From Manis javanica (taxonomy: Eukaryota; Chordata; Mammalia; Pholidota; Manidae): a stretch of 64,000 bases of DNA. The notes below the pieces were generated by a model. The model worked only from the letters and a program-made list of their open reading frames with translations, was not told the DNA's origin and ran no database searches. The stretch is from the NCBI RefSeq assembly GCF_040802235.1, contig NC_133166.1:434001-498000 (forward strand). The letters are read 5' to 3'. Below, piece by piece: positions 21,499 through 33,650 of this stretch; position 1 is the first letter of the stretch; each line of letters opens with the position of its first letter. The position numbers were made by a program, and so were the translations under genes.

Positions 21499-21656
21499 TG
21501 CTGCATTATTTTCAATAGCCATGATATGGAAGCAACCAAAGTATCAATCAATAGATGAATGGATGAAAATGGGGTATACATAATGAAATATTATTCAGCC
21601 ATACAAAAGAAAGAATCCTGCCATTTGTGACAAAATGGATGGACCTAGAGAGCATT
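21499..21656 (+). mobile_element. Inverted piece of the old host L1 (ORF2 3' region)
   Basis: Reads as sense L1 ORF2 end ('gctgcattattttcaatagc', 'atgaaatattattcagccat', 'acaaaatggatggacctaga'). The flanking pieces of this old L1 (18,990-19,404 and 27,456 onward) are on the minus strand. It fits exactly between them once inverted. Confidence 0.8.
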
Positions 21657-24600
21657 TCAGGCAAACAACAAAGAGAAGAAAGCAGGGGTTGCAGTACTAG
21701 TATCAGACAAAATAGACCTCAAAACAAAGAAAGTAACAAGAGATAAAGAAGGACATTACATAATGATAAAGGGCTCAGTCCAAAAAGAGGATGTAACCAT
21801 TACAAATATATATGCACCAAAAACAGGAGCACCAGCATATGAGAAACAAATACTAACAGAACTAAAGGGGGAAATAGACTGCAATGCATTCATTTTAGGA
21901 GACTTCAACATGCCACTCACCCCAAAGGATAGATCCACTGGGCAGAAAATAAGTAAGGACATGGAGGCACTGAACAACACACTAGAACAGATGGACCTAA
22001 TAGACATATATACAACTCTATATCCAAAAGAAGCAGGATATACATTCTTCTCAAGTGCACGTGGAACATTCTCCAGAATAGACCACATACTAGCTCACAA
22101 AAAGAGCCTCAGTAAGTTCCAAAAGATTGAAATTATACCAACCAACTTTTCAGACCACAAAGGTATAAAACTAGAAATAAATTCTACAAAGAAAAAAGGC
22201 TCACAAACACATAGAGGCTTAACAACATGTTCCTAAATAATCAAAGAATCAATGAACAAATTGAAATAGAGATCAAGGAGTATATGGAAACAAATGACAA
22301 CAACAACACAAAGCCTGAACTTCTGTGGGACACAGCGAAAGCAGTCTTAAGAGTAAAGTATATAGCGATCCAGGCACACTTAAAGAAGGAAGAACAATCC
22401 CAAATGAATAGTCTAACATCACAATTATCAAAACTGGAAAAAGAAGAACAAATGAGGCCTAAAGTCAGCAGAAGGAGGGACATAATAAAGATCAGAGAAG
22501 AAATAAACAAAATTGAGAAGAATAAAACAATACAAAAAAAATCAATGAAACCAAGAGCTGGTTCTTTGAGAAAATAAACAAAATAGATAAGCTTCTAGCC
22601 AAACTTATTAAGAGAAAAAGAGAATCAACACAAATCAACAGAATCAGAAATGAGAACAGAAAAATCAGAACAGACTCCACAGAAATACAAAGAATTATTA
22701 AAGACTACTACGAAAACCTATATGCTAACAAGCTTGAAAACCTAGAAGAAATGGACAACTTCCTAGAAAAATACAATCTTCCAAGACTGACCAAGGAGGA
22801 AACACAAAAGTTAAACAAACCAACTATGAGCAAGAAATTGAAACGGTAATCAAAAAACTACCCAAGAACAAAACCCCCGGGCCAGACGGATTTACCTCAG
22901 AATTTTATCAGACATACAGAGAAGACATAATACCTATTCTCCTTAAAGTTTTACAAAAAATAGAAGAGGAGGGAATACTCCCAAACTCATTCTATGAAGC
23001 CAACATCACCCTAATACCAAAACCAGGCAAACACCCCACCAAAAAGGAAAATTACAGATCAATACCCCTGATGAACGTAGATGCAAAAATACTCAACAAA
23101 ATATTAGCAAACCGATTTCAAAACTACATCCAGAGGATCATACACCATGACCAAGTGGGATTCATCCCAGGGATGCAAGTATGGTACAACATTCAAAAAT
23201 CCATCAATATCATCAACAAAAAGAAAGACAAAAACCACATGATCATCTCCATAGATGCTGAAAAAGCATTTGACAAAATTCAACATCTATTCATGATAAA
23301 AACTCTCAGTAAAATGGGAATAGAGGGCAAGTACCTCGACATAATAAAGGCCATATATGATAAACCCACAGCCAACATTATACTGAACAGCAAGAAGCTG
23401 AAAGCTTTTCCTCTGGGATTGGGAACTAGACAGGGATGCGCACTCTCCTCCACTGCTATTTAACATAGTACTGAAGGTCCTAGCCATGGCAATCAGACAA
23501 AACAAAGAAATACAAGAAATCCAGATTGGTAAAGAAGAAGTTAAACTGTCACTATTAGCAGATGACATGATATTGTACATAAAAAACCCTAAAGACTCCA
23601 CTCCAAAACTACTAGAACTGATATAGGAATACAGCAAAGTTGCAGGATACAAAATTAACACACAGAAATCTGTGGCTTTCCTATACACTAACAATGAACC
23701 AATAGACATAGAAATCAATAAAACAACTCCATTCACAATTGCATCAAAAAGAATAAAATACCTAGGGATAAACCTAACCAAAAAAGTGAAAGACCTATAC
23801 CCTGAAAACTACAAGACACTCTTAAGAGAAATTAAAGGGGACACTAACAAATGGAAACTCACCCCATGCTCTTGGCTAGGAAGAATTAATATCGTCAAAA
23901 TAGCCATCCTGCCCAAAGCAATATACAGATTTGATGCAATCCCTATCAAATTACCAGCAACATTCTTCAACAAACTGGAACAAATAGTTCAAAAATTCAT
24001 ATGGAAATACCACAGACCTCAAATAGCCAAAGCAATCCTGAGAAAGAATAAAGTGGTGGGGGATCTCACTCCCCAACGTCAAGCTCTACTACAAAGCCAT
24101 AGTAATAAATACAATTTGGTATTGGCACAAGAACAGAGTCACAGACCAGTGGAACAGATTAGAGACTCCAGACATTAACCCAAACATATATGGTCAATTA
24201 ATATTTGATAAAGGAGCCATGGACATATAATGGGGAAATGACAGTCTCTTCAACAGATGGTGCTGGCAAAACTGGACAGCTGCATGTAAGAGAATGAAAC
24301 TGGACCATTGTCTAACCCCATACACAAAAGTAAATTCGAAATGGATCAAAGACCTGAATGTAAGTCATGAAGCCATAAAACTCTCAGAAAAAACTATAGG
24401 CAAAAATCTCTTAGACATAAACATGAGCAACTTCTTCTTGAACATATCTCCCCGGGACAAGGAAATCAAAAGCAAAAATGAACAAGTGGGGCTATATTAA
24501 GCTGAAAATCTTCTGTACAGTAAAAGACACCATCAATAGAACAAAAAGGTACCCTACAGTATGGGAGAGTATATTTGTAAATGACAGATCCAATAAAGGC

Positions 24601-25283
24601 TTGACATCCAAAATATATAAAGAGCTCACCCACCTCAACAAACAGAAAACAAATAATCCATTTAAAAAATGGGCAGAGGAACTGAAAAGACAGTTCTCCA
24701 AAAAAGAAATTCAGATGGCCAACAGACACATGAAAAGATGCTCCACATCGCTAATTATCAGAGAAATACAAGTTAAAACCACAATGAGGTATCACCTCAC
24801 ACCAGTAAGGATGGCTGTCATCCAAAAGACAAACAACAACAAATGTTGGCAAGGTTGTGGAGAAAGGGAAACCCTCCTAAACTGCTGGTGGGAATGTAAA
24901 TTAGTTCAACCATTGTGGAAAGCAGTATGGAGGTTCATAAAAATGGTCAAAATAGACTTACCATTTGACCCAGGAATTCCACTCCTAGTAATTTAACCTA
25001 AGAATGCAGCACTCCAGTTTGAAAAAGACAGATGCACCCTATGTTTATTACAGCACTATTTACAATAGCCAAGAATTGGAAGCAACCTAAGTGTCCATCA
25101 GTAGATGAATGGATAAAGAAGATGTGGTACATATACACAATGGAATATTATTCAGCCATAAGAAGAAAACAAATCCTACCTTTTGCAACAACGTGGATGG
25201 AGCTAGAGGGTATTATGCTCAGTGAAATAAGCCAAGCAGAGAAAGAGAAATACCAAATTATTTCACTCATCTGTAGAGTATAA
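21657..25283 (+). pseudogene. L1 ORF2 of copy C, broken
   Basis: Open stretches at 21,763-22,236, 22,227-22,577, 23,071-23,463, 23,672-24,178, 24,294-24,500, 24,478-24,996 and 25,032-25,283 spell successive parts of ORF2p, including the endonuclease SDHKG region, AEKAFDKIQ, the cysteine cluster ([14 protein letters not shown], where the His of C-X3-C-X7-H-X4-C is Asn) and the C-terminus. The RT motif reads LADDMILY instead of FADD. Multiple frameshifts and stops; not functional. The N-terminal part lies inverted at 19,405 onward. Confidence 0.88.
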
Positions 25284-25629
25284 GAACAAAGGAAAAACTG
25301 AAGGAACAAAACAGCAGCAGAATCACAGAACCCAAGAATGGACTAACAGGTACCAAAGGGAAAGGGACTGAGGAGGATGGGTGGGTAGGGAGGGATAAGG
25401 GAGGGAAGAAGAAAGGGGGTATTATGATTAGCATGCATTATGTGGGGGGTGGGAAAAAGGGGAGGGCTGTGCAACACAGAGAAGACAAGCAGTGATTCTA
25501 CAATATTTTGCTATGCTGATTTACAGTGACTGTAATGGGGTTTGTGGGGGAGACTTGGTATAGGGGAGAGCCTAGTAAACATAATATTCTTCATGTAATT
25601 GTAGATTAATGATAACAAAAAAAAGAGAA

Positions 25630-27412
25630 GGAAAAGGGGGATTACTCCCTGATAGGATAAAACTAACTGCAAATCAAGGATTAATGCATGCTTTACATAT
25701 CCTTAATTTTGATCTTTTAAAGGGCATCAGATGATCAGCTATAGAAGTACATTTTTCTGATAATATTCCTATATCTTAAAAAAAGAGCAGTTCCTGTGTG
25801 GTGATCTCCAATAGGTTCTTCACAATGGTATAAAGGTCATATCAAAGTGTGGGCAAAGGGTTTGTTTGTGTTTATACAGAGGATCAAAGCCTAATTTGAC
25901 TACCCAGAAAATGAATTAAGATACGATATGAAGAAGAACTTCCAACATCAATATCCTCTGAAAGAGTCATTCCAGAAGATGATCATCAAAAAACTTCAAC
26001 AAAGATCCTGGTGCTGCTGCAGTTGTAGCTGCATTCATCCCACCAGGACCTGGACTTGCCATTGGAATGAAGAAGGAGATATCTAAGCTGGCCTGTGCAT
26101 ACAGTAAAACAACAAATTTGACTGGATCTATACTGTCAGAACTCAACCAAGAATTAGGAGAAGTGCAAGTTGCAGCGCTCCAAAATCTTGCGACTACAGA
26201 CTATCTACTGTTAAAAGAACATATGGGATGTGAACAGTTCCCAGGAATGTGTTGTTTTAATTTGTCTGATTTTTCTCAAACTATTCAAATTCAGTTAGAC
26301 AATATGCATCATATCATTGATAAGTTTTCCCAAATGCCTAGGGTGCCTAACTACTTTTTTTTTTGTTTCACTGGATATGGCTGGTAATTGTAGGTCTGCT
26401 TTGGTTATGTAGCTGTATTCCTATTACATTAATGTGTGCACACAATTTAATTAGTAGTTTAAAACCTATACATGTTTATGTTACACTACAAGAAGATATG
26501 TCAAAGAAATAATCAATCTTCCCATGTTTTCTTCCATCTGCTACTTCTATAACTTTTCTTCTTGCTTCCTAATTACAACCGTTAAGTAGAATTCGTGCCT
26601 CATATCGAAATTACTGAGTATCATAATTCTTCCAAGTGGTAAAGATACCTCAAGACAAATGCAGGGCATAGAAGTCACAGGGCATAAATATGCAAAGAAG
26701 TAAAAAGCTAACCTTTTCAAACAATATTGCTTCTCTCTCACTTACCAACTTTACATTTCCCTGTATGGCCCCGGAAGATGACTGGTTAGCCAGAGACGGG
26801 TAAGATTCCTCAAGGGAGGAACAACCTAAGACAGGCAGAGTCACAGGAGGGCCATCAGGTGAGAAATTGGGGATCAACAGAGGTGAGGCTTAGAACCTCT
26901 CCCCCGCCCCCCTGTTTTGAGAGAAATCTTCTGCATCTGTGGATGTTTTATTGCCCTTGTCTAGCTTGGATTAACACATAGTCTACAGGCACACACCTGA
27001 TCATCTACATTTGCCCTCTTACAGCACTAAACTCTGTTTTCTACCTTTATCTTGCATCTACCTACCACTTCAGCATTTTATTTAAAAATAATAATAACAA
27101 CAATCAGGGAGAATTGTGGGATTCACATATAAATCAAATATAAAAATCAAATGAATAATCACATCTGACCTGATTGTTTATAGTTGATGATACATGATCA
27201 AAACCAAAAGTTTCTGTCATATGACTGCACTTGCACTGTTTACTATGGAAGAACTTATTCACCATGTAAGAACTTGTTCATTGTGCTTCAGAAGATTGGA
27301 GACTGTTGAGAATTAGGCTTGGGGTTGATTAATGATTGTGCATTGAGTCCCCTATACAGAATTTTATTGTTGTTAACAACCATTTGATCAATAAATATGA
27401 GAGATGCCCTCT
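25630..27412 (+). mobile_element. ERV-derived 3' tail of copy C
   Basis: Same modules as in copy B: lead segment, A-rich stretch (about 25,779-25,788), env TM remnant, LTR-like part, AATAAA at 27,390-27,395. It is more like copy A than like B or D. Confidence 0.75.
26000..26512 (+). pseudogene. ERV envelope TM remnant (in copy C)
   Basis: Upstream of the ATG at 26,067 the frame reads a hydrophobic, fusion-peptide-like stretch (VAAFIPPGPGLAIG). Then come the heptad region and an intact C-X6-C-C motif (GCEQFPGMCC). The frame breaks at a T-run near 26,355, before the membrane span, whose coding sequence continues out of frame to the EDMSKK end at 26,512. SU and the cleavage site are absent. Non-functional relic. 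Confidence 0.65.
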
Positions 27413-27440
27413 AAAAAAATAAATAAATGAATGAATGAAT

Positions 27441-27455
27441 AATAAACATAGGGTT
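27441..27455. repeat. Target-site duplication of copy C, right copy
   Basis: AATAAACATAGGGTT; partner at 21,484-21,498 in inverse orientation. Confidence 0.85.
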
Positions 27456-28524
27456 ACACATAACTTTTCAAATTGGAAATTTTGTTTTCATTGGATAAAT
27501 CCTTAGAAGTGGGGTTATTGGTCATGTGGTGTTTCTATTTTCAGTTTTTCAAGGAAACTCTATATTGCTTTCCATAGTTGCTGCATCAATTTACATTCCC
27601 ATCAACAGCTTGAGAGGGCTCCCTTTTCCCCACATCCTCGCCAATACTTGTTATTTTTTGTCTTTTGGATAGGGGCCATTCTAAATGGTGTGAGGTGGTA
27701 TCTCATTGTGGTTTTGATTTGCATTTCCCTAATGATTAGCAATGTGGAGCATCTTTTTATGTGCCTGTTGGCTGTCTGTAGTTCTTCTTTGAAAAAATCT
27801 CTATTCAGGTTCTCTGCCCATTTTTTAATAAGGTTATTTGTTTTTCTGGTGAGTCATAAGAGTTCTTTAAATTTTTGGGATGTTAAATCCTTCTAGATAA
27901 ATAATTTATGAATATATTCTATACTGGAGGTTGCCTTTTTGTTTTGATGGTCTCCTTTGCTGTACAGAAGCTTTTTAGCTTGATGTAGTTCCACTTGTTC
28001 ACTTTTGCTTTTGTTTCTCTTGCCCAGAGAGAAGTGTCCAGAAAAATGCTCATGCTTACATTCAAAAGATTTTTCCCTATGTTTTCTTCTAAGAACTTTA
28101 TGGTTTCATGTCTTACACTTAGGTCTTTAATCCATTTCAAGTTTACTTTTGTGTATGGATTAGACAGTAATCTAGTTTCATTCTCTTGCATATAGCTGTC
28201 CAGTTTTCCCAACACCATTTATTGAAGAGAATATTTTTTCCCATTGTATATTCATGGCTCCTTTATAGTATATTAATTGACCATATATGCATGGGTTTAT
28301 ATCTGGGCTTTCTATTATGTTCCATTGATTGATGGGTCTGTTTTTGTGCCAGTACCACACTGTTTTGATTACTATAATTTTGTACTATAGTTTGCAGTGA
28401 GGGAGCATAATCCTAGCTTTGTTCTTCTTTCTCAAGATTTCTTTGGTTATTTGGGGTCTTTTGTAATTTCATATGAATTTTAGGATATTTGTTCTAGTTC
28501 ATTGAGAAATGTCATTGGTACATA

Positions 28525-28850
28525 CTTTCAATCCATAAGTCTAATTCATTTAATTTTATGAAAATATTATTATTAAATTACTTTTGAGTGCTTGCCCTAT
28601 TTCATTATTTTTTCCATATTTAATGATACATAATTGACATATAACATTGTATAATTTAAGGTATACAATGTGAAGATTCAATACATGCATATATTGTAAA
28701 ACAATTACCACAATAAGGTTAGTTAACACCTCCACTGCCTCACAGAATTGTTTTTGTGGTGAGACTATTTTGGATCTACTCTCTTAGCAACTTTAATGTA
28801 TACAATACAGTATTATTAATGATGGTTACTGTAGCACATTAAATAGTTTA
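28525..28850 (-). mobile_element. Old L1 3' UTR fragment nested in old L1
   Basis: Complement of an L1 3' UTR ('gatacataattgacatataa', 'ccacaataaggttagttaac', 'gatctactctcttagcaact'). ORF2 text of the surrounding L1 continues on both sides. Boundaries are approximate. Confidence 0.55.
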
Positions 28851-31819
28851 ATATGGCTAGATATAATTTTATTGATTTGGAAGCTATTGTGAATGGGATT
28901 GTTTTGTTTCTTTTTCAGATAGTTTGTTAGTATATAGAAATGCAGTTGATTTGTGTATACTGATTTTGTATCCTGCAATGTTACTGAATTTGTTCTAATA
29001 ATTTGTGGAAGTCTAGGATTTTCTATGTATAAGATCATGTTTTCTGCAAATAGAGACAATTTTAGTACCTCCATTCTGATTTGGATGACTTTTATTTCTT
29101 ATTATTGCTCTATTGCTCAGGCTAGGACTTCCAGGGCCATGTTGAATAAGACTGGTGAGAGTAGGTGCCCTTGTTTTTTCCTGATTTTGGAGAAAAAGCT
29201 TTCAACCTTTCTCCAATGATGTGACAATAGCTGTGGACTTGCCATATATTGCCTTTATCATGTTCCTTTTATACCCACTTTTGTTGAGGGTTTTTATCAC
29301 AAAAAGATGTTGAATTTTGTTAAATTCTCTTTCTGTATCTATTGTGATGATTATGTGGTTTTTATCTTTCATTCTATTAATGTATTTGTCACATTTATTG
29401 ATTTACATATGTTAAATCATTCTTGGACCAGAGATGAATCCCATTGGATCATGGTGTATGCTACTTTAAATGTGCTATTGAATTTGTTTAATATTTTGTT
29501 GAGAATGTTTCCAACTATATTCATCAGGAATATTGATCTATAGTCTTCTTGTAATATCCTTATCTAGCTTTGGTTGCAGATAATGTCAGTCTCATTAAAT
29601 GAGTTTGGGAATGTTTTCTCCTCTTGTATATTTTGGATGAGCTTGAGAAGGGTTAATCTTAATCTTTAAATGTTTGTTAGTCTTTAAATCCACCCAGGAA
29701 GCCATTGGTTTGGGTATTTTTTTGTTGTTGGGAGGTTTTTTCTTATTGCTTTAATATCCTTAGCCCTTCTTGGTCTATTTTGGTTTTCTATTCCTTCATG
29801 ATTCACTCTTGGCAGTATGTATGTTTATGGGAATTATCCATTTCCTTTAGATTTTCAAATATTTTGGCATATAATTATTCAAATTAGTCACTTATTATTT
29901 GTAGCTCTGTTATCAATTGTAATGTCTCCTCTTTCATTTCTGATTTTATTTATTTAATCTCTCTTTTTTCTTAATCTAGTTAAATATTTGTCAATTGTAT
30001 CTTTTCATAAAACAAGCTCTTAATTTTGTTATATTTTCTATTTTTTTGTTCTCCATTTTATTTATTTCTTCTCCTATCTTTGTTATTTCCTTTCTTCTGC
30101 TAATGTTGAGATTAGTTTGCTCTTCAGATTTTTCTTTTTTCTTAATGTAGACATTTGTTGCTGTAAAACTTACCTCTTAGAACTCCTTTGCTGCATCCCA
30201 TAAGTTTTGGTATGTTGTGTTTCCTTTTCATTTGTTCGAGGGTGTTTTTTTTAACTTCTCTTTTGATTTCTTCTTTACCCCTTTGATTGTTCAAGAGTGT
30301 GCTGTTTAATTTCCATATACTTGTGAGCTTTCCAACTTTTCTCCATTTCTCACTTCTAGTTTCATACAATTGTGGTTGGAAAAGATGCTTGAAATGATTT
30401 AGTGTTCTTAAATTTGTTATGGAATTTTTTATGGCTTAAAAACATCCTGGAGAATGTTTCCTGTGTGCTTGAGTGGAATATGTATCCTGTTGCTGAATGA
30501 AGGAATGTTCTATATATGGTTATTAAGTCAATTTGATCTAAAGTATAATTTAAATCCAATGTTTCCTTAAATATTTTCTGTCTGGATGATCTAGTCATTG
30601 TTGAAAATGGAGTATTGAAGTTCCCTACTGTTATTATAATTTTTTCTGATATTCCCTTCAGTTATGTTAGTATTTGCTTAATATATTTAGGTGCTCTGAT
30701 GGTGAATGAATATTTATTTATGATTGTTATATTTTATTAATGAATTAACCAATTATTATTATATAATGATTGTCATTTTTCTTGTAACAGTTTTGGCCTA
30801 ACATCTACTTTGTCTGATATAAGTATAGCTACATTTGCTCTCTTGTCATTTGCATGAATCATCATTTTCCATCCCTTATTTTTGAACCTTTGTGTACTTT
30901 TAAAGCTGAAGTGAGTCTGTTGAGTCAGCATATAGTTGGGTCTTGTTTGTTTAATCCAGTCAATCACTCTGTGCCTTTTGATAGGAGAATTTAGTCCAAT
31001 TACATTTATTCATAGGTAAGGACTTACTTTGACATCTTTTAATTGTTTTCTGGCTGTTTTAAAATTCCCTTGTTCCTTTCTCTCTCTCTTTCTGTCTTTT
31101 TTTGTGTGTGTGAATTGATGATTTTCCACAGTAGTATGCTTTGATTCTCTTCTCTTCCTCTTCTGTGTATATACTTTGTATATACAAAAATGTGTAGGAT
31201 TTTACTTTGCAGTTATCATGTAGCTTACATAAAACATAGTTACAACAATCTATTTTATGTTGATAATTTTGATTTCATACAAAAGCTCTGCCCTGTTTTC
31301 CCCTCTCCCTCCAAATTATATGGTTTTGATGTCACAATTTACCTCTTTTTATATTGTGTATGTTTTCAAATTACTGTAACTGTAGTTATTTTTCAATACT
31401 TTTGTCATTTGGCTTTTATACTAGAGTTCAATGGTTAACATACCATCATATTTACCTTTATCAGTATGTTGTATATTTTTATGTTACTAATTAGTACCTT
31501 TTCATTTCAGCTTGAAGAAATCCTTTCCAAATTTCTTGTAAGGCAGGTCTGGTGGTGATAACTGCCTTAGCTTTTGGTTGTTTGAGAAAATTTTTATTTC
31601 TTGTTCATTTCTGATGACACATCTGCTGGGTAAAGTAATCTTTGTTGTTGTTTTTTTTTTTCTTTTATCCTATTGAATATATCATTCCAGTCTTTCTCCT
31701 GACTTGAAAAGTCCTACTGAGAAAGCTGTTCATAGCCTTGTGAGGTTTCCCTTGTATGTGAGGATTTTTTTCAATTGCTGCTTTTAAATTTCACTTGTTG
31801 TCTTTGATTTTAATATATA

Positions 31820-32145
31820 GCTGACCCACAATACAGGTTTTAAATGTGTGGGCTCACTTTTATGTATTTTTTTCAATAAATATATTGGAAAGTTTATTGG
31901 ATATTTGCACAATTTGAAAACAATATTTTCTGTACCTTGCTTTATTGTAAGAATACATCATGTAATACATATATACAAAATGTATGTTAATTGACTGTTT
32001 GTGTTATTTGTAAAACTTCCAGTCAACAGTCAGCTATTGGTAGTTAAGTTTTTGGAGAGTCAAAAGTTATACATGGAATTTTGACTGCATGGAGGGGATC
32101 AGTGCCCCTAATTCCTGAGTTGTTCAAGGGTCAACTATAATGTGT
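31820..32145. mobile_element. MER2/Tigger-like DNA transposon relic
   Basis: Starts TATAGCTGACCCACAATACAG and ends GTTGTTCAAGGGTCAACTATA (terminal inverted repeats, imperfect) flanked by TA. The internal text ('tttttttcaataaatatatt', 'ttgactgcatggaggggatc') fits the pogo/Tigger group. About 325 bp, no transposase. Confidence 0.6.
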
Positions 32146-32978
32146 TAGAGAAGATTACTTTGGGTTCAGATTTGGGGGTAATCCATGAATTTCATGAACT
32201 TGGTTGTCCAAATTTCTCCCCAGATTTGGGAAGCTCTTAGCCATTTTTTCTTTAAATAAGTTTTCAGCCCTTTTCTCCCTCTTCTTCTTGTCTAAAACAG
32301 ACTGTTTCTTTTAATGGAGTTCTATAGTTCATGTAGGTGTTCTTCACCCTTTTCCATTTTTTTCTTTGTTTTTCTCTGACTGGATGATTTCAAAGGACTG
32401 TCTTCTATTTCACAGATTTTTTCCTTCTGCTTGGTCTAGTCTTATACTGATTCTCTCTCTTGCATTTTTCATTTCATTCATTATATTCTTAAGCTCTGGA
32501 ATTTCCATTTGGTTCTTTTATTACAATTTCTATATCTCTTAAAATTCTCATTTTTTATGTACTACTTTCCTAAATTCATTGAATTATCTTTCTGTGTTTA
32601 GCTCACTGAGCTTCCTAAAAACAATTATTTTGAATTCTTATTGTGTAAATCACAGACCTTCTTTTCTTTGGATTAGTTACTAGGAAACTATTACGTTTCT
32701 TTATGGTATCATGTCCCTTGATTTTTCATGTTCCCTGAAGACTTGCATTGCTGTATCTGCATTTGAAGAAGGAGTCACCAACTTCAGTGTTCACTGACTG
32801 ACTTTGAGAGAGAAATATCTTATATCAGCCCTATTAGGGATTCTGAGGCTTTCTCAGACTTTTTCCATGCATACTCCTGCTCCATGCTTCTTTATTCCCT
32901 CTAGAAGGGGAATTCTTAAGATTGGATATCTTTCCTTCATCCTTCAAAACCAGCTGCGTTCAGACCACCTCCCGTTTG

Positions 32979-33024
32979 CTTCCCCTAGAGTATTGCTAAA
33001 TGCTCAGCAATACTCTAGGGGAAG
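32979..33024. repeat. Perfect 19 bp inverted repeat with 8 nt loop
   Basis: Left arm CTTCCCCTAGAGTATTGCT (32,979-32,997), loop AAATGCTC, right arm 33,006-33,024 exactly complementary. It sits at the 5' edge of the old L1. Perfect arms in otherwise worn DNA suggest a fairly recent fold-back or templated event. Confidence 0.9.
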
Positions 33025-33650
33025 TACTGAGTACTTATATAGATAGACAGCTATAAAAATATCTATACTCAGTCATAATTTGACAGATGTCTTCACTACC
33101 AAACCAAGTTTATTGTTTTGCTACCTCACTGGGCTCTCGTCTTCATTTAGTATTTGTTTTAAATAGTATTTAGGATTTTAAAGACCAATTAATTGATGCA
33201 CTTAAGTTTAGCCAGCATTGTTAGCAATACTAGTTGTTAGTTTGTGTGATTAGTGCTCTGTATCTGATCTCACTATAACATTAAGTTTCTCTTTTACTTT
33301 AGAATTCTTTCATAGATTTCATTTGCTCCACTGCCCCCTATTCATTCATCATCAGTGGCATAGGTGTTTCCAGATACATTTTTTTAAATGTAGATGGAGA
33401 TCTATACTTACAAGGATGTCCTTTTCACTATGTAGGTTGTACTTAATAAGAAGATTCCTGAAAATAAAGACATAATAATGTACATGAGCAGTTTCTTCTT
33501 TTTTTTGTTATATTGTTTGCAGGGCAATCATTTAACTAGAAGACTGAATAACAGGGTAATGTCATGCATTTAACTTTAATTTTATTTGCCTGAGGATACT
33601 GGAATAACATGAGATTCCTTTTGTTATTTCCATCAGATCTCAGAAGCGCC
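33025..33650. other. Upstream flank of the OR pseudogene
   Basis: AT-rich with no recognised repeat. At its end a pyrimidine-rich stretch and CAG (TTTTGTTATTTCCATCAG, ending 33,636) resembles a 3' splice site just before the start codon, as in OR genes with an upstream non-coding exon. Confidence 0.4.

Larger units (their letters stand above)
19405..21656. other. Inverted genomic segment (2.25 kb)
   Basis: Contains the 5' part of young L1 copy C in reverse orientation (19,405-21,483), one TSD copy in reverse orientation (21,484-21,498), and a 158 bp piece of the old host L1 in reverse orientation (21,499-21,656). Turning this segment round restores both the old L1 reading at 19,404 and the young L1 ORF2 reading at 21,657, with essentially no bases lost. 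So this is a post-insertion inversion, not the 5' inversion made during retrotransposition. An assembly misjoin would look the same. Confidence 0.85.
21657..27440 (+). mobile_element. 3' part of young L1 copy C (ORF2, 3' UTR, ERV tail)
   Basis: Begins inside the ORF2 endonuclease domain exactly where the inverted part stops, then runs to the end of ORF2 (25,283), an L1 3' UTR with G-rich tract (25,284-25,625), and the ERV tail to the ATGCCCTCT end at 27,412 and an A-rich/AAAT tail. The TSD at 27,441-27,455 follows. Several frameshifts and stops make this older than B and D. Confidence 0.88.
27456..32960 (-). mobile_element. Old L1 (L1M-type), 5' and central part; host of copy C
   Basis: Complement of ORF2 from its C-terminal third (27,456-28,520) through the RT (28,851-29,600) to the endonuclease (30,140-31,000), then ORF1-like and 5' UTR-like text to about 32,960. 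Peptide scraps such as [13 protein letters not shown]-type and LISDKVD-type phrases remain, but all frames are broken. Interrupted by an L1 3'-end insertion (about 28,525-28,850), a MER2/Tigger-like element (31,820-32,145) and copy C. Confidence 0.75.

Noticed and set aside
19405-27440. 5' inversion by twin priming in copy C
   Set aside because: The inverted block also contains one TSD copy and part of the host L1, which twin priming cannot invert.
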